This document shows, in pieces, positions 1 to 11,599 of a DNA stretch of 64,000 nt. The DNA lies in contig NC_072895.1 in NCBI RefSeq assembly GCF_027943255.1, positions 77,626,001 to 77,690,000 on the forward strand. Reading direction: 5' to 3'. Within the stretch, counting starts at the first letter, position 1. Each line of letters begins with the position of its first letter. The position numbers and the translations under genes are program-made. This DNA comes from Anastrepha obliqua. Taxonomy: Eukaryota; Arthropoda; Insecta; Diptera; Tephritidae. The notes below the pieces were generated by a model, which did not search any database, had not been told where the DNA came from, and saw only the letters and a program-made list of their open reading frames with translations.

Positions 1-229
1 TGTATTCTTCGGGAGTTACCCTTCAGTATGATATATGCCTCATTTGAATAAAAGTTCTAAAACATATTTAAAAAAAATGACAATCGTCCATTTTTTCGGG
101 CTCACAAGGTATATAACCCTTAAGATTTTTTCTTCAACACTGTTTTAAATAACTATAGCATAGGGATTTAGTGACATTGTCTGACAGCTTATTTGTTTCT
201 CATTTCATTTTAAGAGTTTTTTTTCTGAA

Positions 230-380
230 AATATAGTTTATTCTCCTACATCTACATAAGTTCGAAACTTTGTGCACGTTCAACAAAAATTCAACAAAAT
301 TTCCCATTTTTTAATCAGAATTTTTGAAAATTTTCGAAGGCGCAGTTTTATAACCTATTGAGTTTTGGTACAATAAAATG
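230..380. repeat. dispersed repeat, copy 1 (partner at 10975-11128)
   Basis: This stretch aligns by eye with 10975-11128 in the same orientation. Shared blocks include a CCTAC near the start, a run of A-rich sequence ending in GAATTTTTGAAAATTTTCGA-like text, and then GCAGTTTTATNACNNATTG followed by TTTTGGT. No coding sequence is visible. It is probably the untranslated end of a transposon, possibly the mariner family next to the second copy. Family not identified. Confidence 0.45.
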
Positions 381-596
381 CTAGTTCCAAGTATCTCGCA
401 TACATACCTTATTGTACATTTTTTTTTTGCTGACGATGTGTGTTTTCTTCCATATAAACAAAATGTTGATAATTCTTTTTTCTGAGCCTTTTTTCATCCT
501 GTTCGAGGATCCGTTTTAAATATTATATCGATAAATCGATACAAAATTACATTTTATAAGTTTTAGGAAGCAACGTCACATGAAATAGTTAAAAAA

Positions 597-851
597 ATGA
601 AGAAGCGAAGAACGTCCACACAATGGCTCTCAAATTCACCAGATGCGAATCGGATGGGTTATTCTCTTTGGGCCATTTTGGAGAGCAAGGTCCGAACTAA
701 AAGTGTCGCAAGTCTCGAGGCGCTCAAAAAAACCATTATCCGCGAGTGGGCCAAAATACCGGCAAGTCATATTCGGGCAGCCTGCGATTCGTTTCTGGAC
801 CGTCTCAAGGCCATAGTCAAGGCAAAAGGTGGTCATATCGAGCAAAAGTAA
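597..851 (+). pseudogene. Tc1/mariner transposase, C-terminal fragment (mori-like)
   Basis: An 84-codon open frame matches the C-terminal end of a Tc1/mariner transposase. It carries the block around the third catalytic aspartate (SNSPDANRMGYSLW, equivalent to the usual SPDLNPMDYSLW), then the helical tail ILESKVRTK...SLEALKK...REWAKIP and the C-terminal DRLKAIVKAKGGHIEQ. The frame ends in TAA, so the natural C-terminus is kept. The catalytic core upstream, including the first two acidic residues, is missing, and the segment before 597 is non-coding. The tail resembles the mariner at 30587-31510, which suggests the same subfamily. The copy cannot encode an active enzyme. Confidence 0.85.
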
Positions 852-1051
852 ATTGATTCTTAAATTTGTATTATTTTTACCCATTTTTTACTTTAAATTG
901 AATAAAAGTAACAGTAATATCTGTAACAGATATTCAATTGTAGGTTTTTATTTCATAGATTTATATAACAAATGTAATTAATCCAATGATCTTTTAAACC
1001 TTAAACTGGTGACAATAGGAACAGAAATGAAATACGCAAATAGTTCTTTCA

Positions 1052-1255
1052 AGACGTTGATGGATGACCAGGTCGGGGCAAATATTCCACGACTTCTCGG
1101 CCCTCTGCAAATGCCTTATACCAATCGTAGATCAGTGTTTTCGATAAAGCACACTCGCCATAGACTTACTGCAATATTTTCAACGATTCGGCACACGAAA
1201 TCCCCTTCAAAACACAAAATTGAAGACAAATTCTTTGTCCGATATTTTTATCCAT
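1052..1255 (-). pseudogene. mariner transposase, N-terminal HTH fragment
   Basis: Reading the minus strand from the ATG at 1255 gives a degraded N-terminal DNA-binding region of a mariner-type transposase: IGQRICLQFCVLKG, AESLKIL, a stop codon, then YGECALSKTLIYDWYKAF and EGREV. It ends with RPGHPSTS, which corresponds to the linker after the second helix-turn-helix. One in-frame stop interrupts the first helix-turn-helix. It lies in opposite orientation to the C-terminal fragment at 597, so the two are unlikely to be one copy. No catalytic domain follows. Confidence 0.7.
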
Positions 1256-1259
1256 AGTG

Positions 1260-2860
1260 AAAATTGCAGAGCACACCTGCGGTTGACTGATATAATTAAA
1301 TGCCAAAAACAAGCTAATTGACAGCTAACGTTCAAACTCAACGACAGTTGTACCAACATTCCTGCAAAAAAAATGTAGACATGAGCGCCTGTGAAACGTG
1401 CGCTATTTAAATGAACAATTCCCGATATTTTTTAGATAGAATGTGTAAGGCAATATAAAGTTTTTTTTTTTATTTTTCAAAATAGTTCATAAACAAATTT
1501 CACGCGTATTTAAGAAAACTTTTTAAAGGACATTACTGTAGTATCTTTGTCTCAACGAAAAGTAAACAAAACTTTTTTTTTCAAATTTTGATCTCTATTA
1601 AAAAGGTATTTAAGTATTTAAAGCCATATTTTACATTTCAAAGCCCTTTTAAGCAATAAATTGAAGAGAAAACGAAAAACTGAGTATTCGGAATTACTAT
1701 ATAAAATCAACAGTTTCAAAATTTTCTCTCTGAATAATAATATTTTTATGCCTTTATGTAGAAGTCAATTTTAATCACACCTTTCTTCTAATATTTATTA
1801 TGCATGCCAGACTAAAGCCCATACTTTGTTTGTGTCTACGAGAGATTTTGCTGATTGAGGAGTTTGATATTTTAATTCAATATACAGCATAAAATAAGGT
1901 ATTAGTACCTTGGTATTCTAATATAAGTGCCAGCTAAAATGAATTAATCAATAGCTTCCAGTCAACGCCAACTTTCACCGGCTCCGGTGGATATCTTTTC
2001 TACAGTTGAGAAACAAACTGAAATCTGAACAACCGAAACAAAAATAAAATTTATGTGTATTAGGTACGCCCATAAATGCCCTTTACTCAGTTACAAAATT
2101 TGAATTGTTACATATGTATGTGCAGATCTATACGTAAGAATCTTTCTTGCTACCAGCACTGAAATGCCATGAAAATAGATACATACATGTAAAATAATTT
2201 CAATGTCCTAAAATTCAATGAAAATCAACAGTTTTGAAAATTTCATACTATACTTATACTATACTGCGTTCACATACATAGCAGCATTAAGTAAAACTTC
2301 CAAAAAGCATCTGCGGAATAATAAATCAAATTTGGATTTTGAATGAAATGGAATGCCGAGTGTACGAATAATATAAAGCTATAGATATGAATATAAATTA
2401 TGGATGGCACTGACTTGGTATGCCAACTCCTAAACGAGACACATGTAAATATGTTTTTGAGTTGCCACTTAGACGCATACGCATGAAATGTTGCAATTAT
2501 CGAATAACTACATACTGTAATTGGCATGTTTGGTTATCGCTTTGTTGTGGAAGCAAATTTCATAGGAAAGTGCGTTTGCTGAAAATTTTATTATTATCCA
2601 TATGCATTTTGTACTTAACGCCACTAGCAATAGCATCGCATCACTTTCATCAAAGTTTATTTGAGAAGCTACTTAAATTTTTTGTATCTAGTCAACTATT
2701 GGTAATTACTAAAATCATGAAATCTCCTATGAAATTTTCCTTTTGAGTAGCGAAGTGGGGAGAGAAAATATTAAATAGGGAAATATTTAAACAGATTAAA
2801 CAAAATTTTGTTGAAGAATTTGTAGAATAGTATCAAGAATTATACTTGGATCTCTACACA
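1260..2860. other. no recognisable gene
   Basis: AT-rich sequence with homopolymer runs. The short open frames here (for example 2270-2746 on both strands) show no domain, repeat or splice structure I recognise. Confidence 0.5.
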
Positions 2861-2864
2861 GTAT

Positions 2865-4140
2865 AGATTTATATACATAGGCCTTTATGTACGATTTTTT
2901 TTTTGTGGAGGTGGCAAAAAACATTGAAAGCCGAAAAGTTTGAAATTTGTCTTTCGACACACCCACTAAATTCTTCCCTTTCAAACTCACAGCGAGGGCA
3001 AACAAAGGAAACATACTTTGCATCTTCAGCTAGGTTGTCACAAAAAGTGCTGTACGGATCGTCGTCGTGCTTATGAAAAGATAAGATACGATTTAAAGCA
3101 TCCATGTCCACTAAGTACTTGGGTCAGTTAGAAGTCTATCTGCCCATGTTTTCGATTTATACATTTGAACATATTCGGAATCAAGAGTTCTACCGTTCAT
3201 AGAGTTCTACCTTTCCTCCTGCCACGCACGGATGCTTCGCTCTCGTTCAGTTTTTCGGTTGGTCAGCCCGGTGTTTGTTTTTGAGCTCAGCGAATTCGAA
3301 AGCAGTCAACATAACTTGTTGCTTCGACCCAGGCCGTTACAGCATATAGCAAGATAGATGATACCATACTGCTAAGTAGCTTCCTAGAAGCCTGTTTAGG
3401 GTCTTTCATATTCTTCATAATCCAGGTTATTGTAGTGACAGCCTTCGCTGCTTTATCGCTGGCATATTTAGGAGCTGCTTAAAGCTCAACCTGTGCTCAA
3501 TAATTCCTTCAAAGTATTTGATATATAGCTTAGACTCCAATACGTGGTCACCGACTGTAAGATTTGCCGTCTCAACTATTTCCCTGCTACTGATAAGAAC
3601 TGCTTCCGTTTTATGGTTTGCAAGGCATAAACTCGACTGCTTGATTACAGATTACTTCAGCCTGGTTAAGGAATTTAGCAACGACCACGATTGCAATGCC
3701 ATTAGCAAACCCTATGATTGGGGATCCTAGAGGTTGTTTGAGATGCAAACTCCATCGTACATTATGTTCCAGAGACGTGGGTCCACTGTACCTTTTGATG
3801 CTTGCGTCGGTTTTATAAGAAATAGCTTGCGACAATTTTCTGAATGTATACTGGAAATCTGCATTTAAGATTCTGCCCAGTTCACTACATTTACGATTTT
3901 GCCCAGTTAGGTCTATTAAGTACATTTTTTACGTCCAACGTTGTGACTGGGCAGTACTCTTTATCTCCATAGAGCCAGCGAGAACCTTTTATCGCTTTGT
4001 GAGCAATGCGCTTTACCGCTATAACAGCATCTGTGTTACACCGTGTTTTACGGAAATCATATGGATGCGGCGACAATCCACCGGCATTATCAATGGCAGC
4101 TTCTAGGCGATACACGATCAGTAGCCTGAGGGATCTTCCG
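2865..4140 (-). pseudogene. R1-clade non-LTR retrotransposon ORF2 remnant (RT to C-terminus)
   Basis: Read on the minus strand, this shows in order AEDPSGY, then RLEAAIDNAGGLSPHPYDFRK and TLDVKNV.N..NWAK (RT motif with the first aspartate), SYKTDA.IKRYSGP, the frameshifted LWNIMYDGV block, and IIGFANGIAIVVVAK. Next come TLTVGDHVLESK-like text, ILLYAVTAWVEATSY, IRAWQEE, RKHGQIDF.LTQVLSGHG, and a C-terminal cysteine region (CPRCEFEREEF). This order is that of the reverse transcriptase and C-terminal domain of R1-clade elements. The FADD catalytic pair has become FANG, and there are several frameshifts and stops. Sequence is also missing between SGY and RLEAA. The copy is an old, inactive 3' half without an endonuclease domain. 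Confidence 0.8.
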
Positions 4141-4144
4141 CCGA

Positions 4145-4540
4145 CTTAGACCCGTTGGGTATCTTTTCGAATTTTCCACTCTTCCGGGAATGTGTATATA
4201 TGTTTTCTAAATTGTATATTATTTCTTATTTAGAAATATATCTTTTCTGCAGTGGTATTATAACTATGATATCTACAATTAGACATACTTCCATGAATGT
4301 GCTTTCAAAATAATTTTCGGATAAAAACGGATGTAGATACATCCATATGTTCTCTTCGGGGTGAAAATTTCTGTACCTAAACCAGAAAATAAATGAACCG
4401 TTTGAAACCGAATATTTTTACTTCTCAATTATGCACTTAACATTCATTGCAAATAATATTATATTGAAAAAGTTTTTACGAAAATTGTGCTGCATTCGCA
4501 TATGGTCTTCTCTACACGAATTCCATATATACTATGTACT
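4145..4540. other. no recognisable gene
   Basis: AT-rich spacer between the R1 relic and the next transposon. Nothing was recognised. Confidence 0.4.
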
Positions 4541-4544
4541 TATA

Positions 4545-4990
4545 CAGGGTCCGCCATATAACTTTACGGAATTAAAAATGCTATAAAAAAGAACGCTTTC
4601 CGCATTTTCTTCATGGCTTGAACCCCAAGCCATTATAAAGAGTCTTACAAAAGTGACGCCTAAATGTCAGTAGGGAATAATTCCTAGGCAGTACCTTTTT
4701 TATGTCATATTTGAAATTTGATAAGTAGACAGATGTGCAATGGTCGATCTTTAAGAACAACATATCACAAAATTCGTGATTTATTTGATGGAAATAATCG
4801 CCCGAATAAGTCGACAATTCAAAGGTTGGAGAAAAAATGTCTGTCGAGGATAGAAAAAAATGGCAGACCAAAAAGTGAACGTTCTTTTGAGAATATTGCT
4901 GCTGTAGCGCAAAGTGTTGGTGACCAGCCTTCAGCATCAATATCTCGACATTCTCACAAATTAGGCGTATTTAAAAAAAAAAGGTGAAAC
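4545..4990 (+). pseudogene. mariner-like transposase 5' part (DUF4817-type HTH)
   Basis: The element appears to start at TACAGGGTCCGCCATATAAC (about 4543), which looks like a terminal repeat. The frame at 4718-4987 encodes the N-terminal DNA-binding region: CNGRSLRTTYHKIRDLFDGN, NRPNKSTIQRLEKK, SFENIAAVAQSVGDQPSASI and SRHSHKLG. This is the paired helix-turn-helix of insect mariner-like transposases that carry a DUF4817 domain. The frame runs into an A-rich stretch near 4975, where homology stops, and no catalytic domain follows. It lies just upstream of the inverted-repeat mariner at 5061, which belongs to a related family. Confidence 0.7.
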
Positions 4991-5060
4991 CTGAAAGAAC
5001 CTACATTTTTATGTATTTTCTTCTAAAACAACATTTAGGCGCGTATTTTGAAAGGCGTTT

Positions 5061-5620
5061 TATAAAGGGTTTTTCAATAAGGGCGGGTAGATGTTGAAAT
5101 GGAATAAAATGGCATTTGCTGTGTGGCACGTAGTCCAGTCCTGCTGGAACCTCATGTCGTCTAGGTCCATATGGTTCAATATGGGCCATAAGAAATTGGA
5201 AGGGCCACCACGTCTACCGAAAAATGGGCGCAATGCGCGCAACGTTTGCGTTAATGAACACTCATATTGATAATAAAGTTTTATCATTTCAACGTGCTGT
5301 TCAATCGTGTAACTTGCCATGATGATTTGGCATAAACAACTGAATAATAAACAAAAGATTTGACAGATGTCACCAAAACAAAATGGCTGCCACAGGGCGC
5401 CAAACTCGACCCGCGCCAATTGAAAAACGTTTGCATTAATGAACACTCATTTTGATAATAAAGTTTTATCGTTTCAACGTGCTGTTCAATCGTATAACTT
5501 GCCATGATGATTTGGCATAAACAACTGAATAATACACAAAAGATTTGACAGATGTCGCCAAAACAAAATGGCTGCCACAGGACGCCAAACTCGACCGTGC
5601 CAATTGAAAAACCCTTTATA
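5061..5620 (-). mobile_element. internally deleted mariner with TIRs and a duplicated 5' end
   Basis: The element is bounded by 18-bp inverted repeats, TATAAAGGGTTTTTCAAT at 5061-5078 and its complement at 5603-5620, ending in TA as expected for mariner target sites. The minus strand encodes MASYTIEQHVEMIKLYYQ, then TLRALRPFFGRRGGPS (N-terminal HTH). This is fused directly to FLWPILNHMDLDDM and RFQQDWTTCHTAN, which surround the second catalytic aspartate. Most of the HTH linker and the end of the catalytic domain are therefore deleted. The first roughly 185 bp of the element (promoter side plus the start of the ORF) occur twice in tandem, at about 5243-5430 and 5427-5612. It is a non-autonomous derivative. 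Confidence 0.8.
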
Positions 5621-7470
5621 TGTAGATAAACTAACTAACAAATATTCTGGAATGTATACTTAAATAAAGTTTTGCCCTCATTCAAGAAAAAGGTACAGCT
5701 GATTCATTGCTTGACAATTCGAATATAATTTTTTTTATCATTAGGACGAGTTTACTTGACAATACTTATGTGAACAATTTTCATTAAGCTCATAAGAAGT
5801 GCATAAAGTTCACGTAAACTGTTGAAGAGTTAAAGTATGCACATACATGTGTACATACAGATGTTTATAATGGGTTCATGATTAAATGTGTTTATCGGAT
5901 ATTTTGCATCTGCTCGCATTAGAAAATACATATAAGACATTTAAGTTCCTTTAACATTTTTATTTACTGAAATAATTGTACTATGTATTATGCATTGCAC
6001 TTATAGTTACATATTTTCGTTGTACCTCTTCCCTCGAACTATGAGACTTCGACTACACCGCAAACTTCGAAGAGACCGCAACTTTTTGCACTCTCTGTAT
6101 GCTTGCATTGTATCCAGCTGTAACAAGTCCCAGATTCGAGAGAATATTTTGCAATAAATCTGTAATTGTGGAAGTACAGTGTACATGATCATTTGAGTGC
6201 TTGTTGAAGAAAGCCCTTGAAGGGAAGTCTTTCTTTTTTATTATTCTATGAGCTTCGCATTCAAGCTACTTTTGTTTTATTATCGTTAGTGTAACCCGTC
6301 TTCAAGTGCATACACACCCTGTGTTTTTACCTAAACAAAAATTATGTATACCCTTAGCCTTGAGCGCAGAAGTCCTTCTGTAGATGGATTTGTATCTACA
6401 TGTACATCGATATTAGTTTCAAGTTATTAGTTTCCACTCCACCAAGCAAGCATGGGATGATAGCAACCCTCAACTATTGGCTTAATTTAGCAGCTCGTCT
6501 TTCCTCATTCTTTTGGTTTTGTTTGGCTTGCTTTCATTTATACTTATTAGTTGTTGTTGTAATACGTCGGTGTGGTTTACTTAATTTTCCTTAGCCGTCT
6601 TCCTTTCTACTTAAGTACTCCAATAACTTCCATTACTGGTGTCTGCTCATTTCGATGTTTGCCTTTACCTTAATTGGCAAAGAAATGGCGCAGCGACCAC
6701 CGTACAACACCAACAATTTACCGGTCAGCCACATAGCGAACCACTCCTTTTGTTAATTAAAAATTAAACAAACATTATTTGATCCCCGCTGCCAACGTTT
6801 TTGCCTACGCAGTTTTTCTGTAACAGCGCGTATCCGGTTTCCGGCTACATATTTGTTGTTGCTATTTTCTTTTTTTCTGCTTTGCTACTGCTCTTTGGCT
6901 TTTAGTTGGTTTTTGATGATCTAACTTTTTTATTTTCTCTTTACTTTGTACTTGCGTATGTATGTATATATAGTACACGCAATATGTTCCAGTAATTTGG
7001 TTGACTCGGGTTGCGCTAAGTAAGTTCATTTTCAACTTCATTTGGCACTCGTTGTGGCGCAAGTTTAAGTGAAACTTAATCTCTTTGAACCCGCATCAAT
7101 TAATAGCACATCGAGCACCTGAATTTGTTCAGCATTCTCAACACTTGCAAAGTTATATCAGGCTTAAAGATTTTTATACAACAGAGGAAATGATATAAAT
7201 AAGTAAAGTCTAATACCTTCTACCAAACATGGAGGCATATGAAACGGTAAATTTCTGAAACAGTTCCATTAAACGTTGTCATCTTTATATACTAGACTGG
7301 CTTCTTTTTAAAGTTATTCGCCTTTTTTCGCCTATGACAGCTCAAGCCCTATAAAACAATAATAAATCTATAAAAACGTTTAAAGGAGCCGAAAATATTT
7401 GAACACTCCGTACCAAAATTTTCAACACTGAATAAACGTAAAACTATAAAAAAATCAGGATTTTTTCTGC
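5621..7470. other. no recognisable gene
   Basis: AT-rich non-coding sequence with pyrimidine-rich patches around 6480-6900. The short frames at 6007, 6400 and 6862 have no recognisable homology. Confidence 0.5.
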
Positions 7471-7474
7471 TGCA

Positions 7475-7800
7475 CGGCTATGTTAGAAGTATTATACTTG
7501 ATCAGGATACGGTTTGACAATGGTGACTTATCTCTTCTTTGCCATCTGGATTTCTTTAAGGTATTTGAATCGGTAAACCATGACCTTAGTTGCAGCAAGC
7601 TTAAGCACTTTTTAGATTTTCTGAAAGCTCTGTCAAACTTATCTTACAGGAAGAACTCAAAAGGTACTGTACAGGGCTGGCTCCTCTATGTCTAGTTTTG
7701 TTGGCTCCGGAGTGCCCAAAGGTTCTGTCTGCCAGTACGTCAATGCCCATAGTTATGCAGACGACCAATCGGATTTATCTCGTTAAGAATTTGTGTTTTA
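7475..7800 (+). pseudogene. Jockey-like non-LTR reverse transcriptase fragment
   Basis: The plus strand encodes FDNGDLSLLCHLDFFKVFES followed by VNHDL and SKLKHF, the RT motif A region (the normal form is LDFSKAFDSVNHDLL). After a frameshift near 7680 it continues SFVGSGVPKGSV (the GVPQGSV motif) and then AHSYADDQ, the YADD catalytic box. The distance between GVPKGSV and YADD is far shorter than in a complete RT, so the palm segment between them is deleted. The C-terminal part of what looks like the same element type appears at 8833. Several stops make it inactive. Confidence 0.75.
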
Positions 7801-7980
7801 AATTACAGAGGCCTGCCTGCGATCGCACAATGGGCCGGCCCACGTTAATTTTATTAGCCTAATTGCTGTCAAGTCGTATATGCTGCCCATTAGTAACAAT
7901 TTCGTACAGTTATTTTGTGTAAGCGTCATGGCGAAGGCGTGTTAGGTATGCATGCAAAGAATAACTCGACAACAAGTAGT

Positions 7981-8355
7981 GGTTCAACTAATGCAAAGAC
8001 AAACAATACTCGTAGGTCTCGAGTGACTCGTGCCACAAAATGTTTCGAATCTTGAGTGTGATGACGGCGAGTCTTACTATTTACAGCCAAAAAGGACTGG
8101 CTATCTTCAATGACTCAAAATGTGCATTCCTCAACGGCCTTTGTCCATATCTCTAATATGTTTCAAACTTGCGATTTCTATATTTTTTTGCAGCTGATAA
8201 ATTATTGCCCTGAATGAATAGCATAACTTGAAATATTAGCAAATGCGAACAATGATCGCTGTTTAACTAATACCTGCAAGACACACAAAACTCGAACGTC
8301 TCGAATGGCCCGCGCCACAAAACGTTTCGAGCCTTGACTGTGGTAATGGCGAGTC
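7981..8355. repeat. pair of diverged direct repeats, about 281 bp apart
   Basis: Two copies of roughly 93 bp lie at 7981-8073 and 8261-8355. Both contain TCGAGTGACTCG/TCGAATGGCCCG, then GCCACAAAA(T/C)GTTTCGA, a TTGA(G/C)TGTG block and GGCGAGTCT. They are diverged but collinear. Neither encodes anything recognisable. Confidence 0.6.
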
Positions 8356-8832
8356 TGTGTGATACATACAGCATTTCTATACTCGTTTACGCTAACGCCA
8401 CTTTAGTGGACGGAGCCAGCATGAATGTATTGCTAACGACCCATTACTTGTTACTGAATATAAATTACTGATCATACAAAGTCCGTGTAAATGATCGTTC
8501 ATACATAAAATCTAAGTATCCGTCACAGCTCTCTGGTCCTGATGTTTAATGACAAGATACAAATTGAGGCTTTGTTTATATTTCCATGTTGTGCCGTTCT
8601 GACCATGTAAATAAAGTAAGATGTGTACTGTTATGAATTTCCGCATGAGCTACACCATTAGAGACTAGAAGAAAGACTATTTATGAAACACTATGCTTGC
8701 AAGCCAGCAAGCTTGACTCTATTTCATCTCACAAAATTGATATTGAATTTAATATTGTTCTGTGTTACGTGTATGATATCAAAAGGTATTACCACATTTC
8801 TTTGTGGAAAAGCAAAATTCTAGGATGCTGAA

Positions 8833-9108
8833 TTGTTGATTATCCCTCGGCTAGAAATTATATATTTATGTACGTATAAACTCATAGAATCCAAAACTCG
8901 CAAATACCTTTACGAGAAATTACGGTTGATTAGATCTGATAGACATGCAAGTCTGATTGTTCCCAAATATTCCTACCAGTCTTCAGCGAGGCAGTTCTCC
9001 ATTGATGCTGTAAGGCTCTGGACTACAATTTCTGAATCTGCCAGTGCTGTGATGGGTGCGATTAGCTACAAAGAGGTAATACATGACTACTTTAAATCTG
9101 TACAATGA
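8833..9108 (+). pseudogene. non-LTR retrotransposon ORF2, C-terminal fragment
   Basis: The open frame of 91 codons contains LIESKTRKYLYEKLRLIRSD, RHASLIVPKYSYQSSARQFS and IDAVRLWTTI. This is the characteristic C-terminal tail seen after the RT domain in Jockey-group elements (usual form LPRHSY..SSRQFSVNAVRLWN). The frame closes with TGA at the natural end. It is in the same orientation as the RT fragment at 7475 and probably represents the 3' end of the same degraded insertion. The roughly 1 kb between them holds diverged direct repeats and no RT thumb sequence that I can read. Confidence 0.7.
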
Positions 9109-9109
9109 A

Positions 9110-10970
9110 TGTGGCTGTGAAAACTGATATCATTTCTGTGCCCCTCTCATTTCTACTTCTATTAAACGAAAACGTGTATGTTCCTATTTAAATGTCTGAC
9201 TATAAGTTTAATTTCAAGTTATATAGTTAAATTTGTACTTTCCATTATACTCGAGCCTACAAATAAGCCAATTTGCAGAAAATTGTAAGACCATACTTAG
9301 TTCTCGGATCACTCAATATTGATTTCAAATCGTTAGCCGAGCCGATCGGTGACATCATTTCGGAAGAATCTTTTTTTAACATGTATAAAGATGCCAACAT
9401 TATACTTTTTTTTCGGTTTAAAAGTATTTGGACGTGTTGGTACAGTCACAAAATATGATAAAAGAACAATTCGAATTTCAGTTTATTGCCGCCACTGCTA
9501 ATTTTTTTCTGCAGCGGTCATCTCTGGCGTCTTCTATTTAAATCTGTAAAGGTTTTACTCATCGAATTGTTTTTATTATAATAGTTTTTAAAAGTGGTTG
9601 ATTGTTTTTATTGGGTTTTGCTTGCCGCTGTGTCTTTTCTGATTCCTCACTTCGTTCGTGAGTCGCATTATGGCCGCTTGAATTTCTAACTTCGTATGAC
9701 GAATATACAGCGAAATACACATATGTACACACATGGCCATTAAAATAGGTACGCCGTCTTTATCTATCGATTTCCTTGTGCCGCTCGGAAAAATATCAAA
9801 CTGTTATTGAAATTTCGCTTTTTTACAAATAACACCACTGCGTTTTTGTGAATTTAAAATCCTCGCTACATTGTCACTAGTTTGAGTTTTAAAAATTCTT
9901 GTATTATCTATATTTGTTATCGTAATCTATGAAATGAAAACCACATGCAATTGAATATTTTTATTATTAATTTAAAAACATCGCATTTTCCTATTTTAAT
10001 AACCATATCTGTATTTACAAGCACACCCAATTGAAGTTGTGACAAACTTATAGCTGCCCTTCCCGGCTGTACCATCTCCATCTGTTGCTATAAGAATATG
10101 ATGCAACAATTTCAAGTAATGCCTGCTCAGTCATTGTCTTTTACATATATGCATCTCAAACTGCGTAGAAAGCAAATGCTTTTCAACATTTTCTGCTACA
10201 TTTGTCAATGTCAAAAATAGCTTGTGCTGGTCTGCTGTTAAGGAACTTTCGCTTAAAACAACTTATGCAACTGTTCATGCTGCTTCATTTTAATCCTCAC
10301 GCATCCTGCCTCAACAGGACAAACACTTTTTAGCTGTGATGAAGATTGGGACGATATGATTATGCTTGAGTGACTGCAGCCTCACACAAGTCGTTTTCAT
10401 ATTCAATTAAATCTCTTTTTATGACAACTTATTTTGACATATGTTCACTTGTTATTTGATACATCTCATTGCTTTCGCAAAATGTGTGCTGCTCCATCAC
10501 ACTGTTGTGCATACCAATACCAATGTTCACTTGCCCAACGTAGTAGCAGTCGGTTGGTCATTTGTGCTCGCAAAACTCTTGCATTGGATCTTAAATTTGT
10601 GTTTATTCTGTATGTGGAGATAATTAATTTTAGCTGCCTCACATGTAAAAGTGTATGCTTCCACAGCAGAAAGGGTTCAGCATGTTTTCAAATATGGCAT
10701 TCCGGTTGTTACGAAACGGTGCTTATGAAATAGTACCGTCTGAGGTACCGAAACAAGGATTTAGTTTTCAATGCTTTCCAGCTCAGCTTTTAACGAAATT
10801 TTATAGATGACCACCGTATCGAATGGTTTTGAATTTTTGCCCCACAAACTATCCACCGATCGGAGATGGGGTAAAATTGTTCAAATTGATAGAAAAAATC
10901 TGCCAACATCTAGCGAATCAGGGACTTATTGGGAATTTATTTGTTACCTATTTATTTCTAATAATCCTTC
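9110..10970. other. no recognisable gene
   Basis: AT-rich sequence. Frames at 9273 and 10434-10733 show no domain. A short block at 9243-9330 resembles 63773-63850 (see findings). Confidence 0.5.
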
Positions 10971-10974
10971 ATGA

Positions 10975-11128
10975 AAATGAATGAGGAATGAGTTATTCCC
11001 CTACAAGGACCACATAATTCCAAGTTTAAAAACTTGTGAACAAATTTGGAAAACAAAATCATCAAAATTTTTAGAAAAATTTCGAATATGCAGTTTTATG
11101 ACGCATTGCATTTTGGTTTAATATAAAT
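10975..11128. repeat. dispersed repeat, copy 2 (partner at 230-380)
   Basis: Collinear with 230-380 in the same orientation. It lies directly downstream of the 3' end of the minus-strand mariner at 11176, so it may be part of that element's flank or 3' untranslated region. Confidence 0.45.
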
Positions 11129-11175
11129 GATCGGATGTTTATTTCATTATAAAGAGGAAGGTATACCGTTAATAG

Positions 11176-11598
11176 TGGAAAATAACATCAGGCAAATAAC
11201 CACCACGAGCACGCTTACAGGACAATATTCTTTTCATTAAATTTTCCATAACCGAATTGCAAAGTGGCTACCCTATGTCTTCGATAGCCTAACGAATTCC
11301 ATCTTTTAGGTCTTGAATCGACCCTGGACCGGTCTTCGCCAACACCTTTTTCACGTGGTCCCAAAGAAAAAAGTCACAAGGTGTTAAATCACAAGATGTC
11401 GTTAGCCAATTGTGATCACCTCTTCGAGAGATAACACGGTCCGAAATGGTTTCGTTGCTTGTGTGGCACGTAGCGCCGTCTTGTTGAAAATAAACGTTGT
11501 CCAGATCAATACCATCCAATTCCGGCCATAAAAAATCATTAATCATCTCTCGATAGCGCAATCCATTCACCTGTAACACCAGTTATTGAAAAACCCTT
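11176..11598 (-). pseudogene. mariner transposase, 5'-deleted copy with one TIR
   Basis: The minus strand encodes VNGLRYREMINDFLWPELDG, IDLDNVYFQQDGATCHTSNE (second catalytic aspartate) and RVISRRGDHNW. It continues with SCDLTPCDFFLW (third aspartate), a stop, IEDIG, a stop, PLCNSVMENLMKRILSCKRA and finally RGGYLPDVIFHY with its stop near 11174. The segment between ETI and DRVISRR is shortened. The N-terminal half, including the first catalytic aspartate, is absent. Instead the reading frame abuts the terminal repeat TAAAGGGTTTTTCAATA at about 11584-11600, so a deletion joined the 5' TIR to the catalytic core. The TIR matches that of the element at 5061. Confidence 0.85.
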
Positions 11599-11599
11599 T

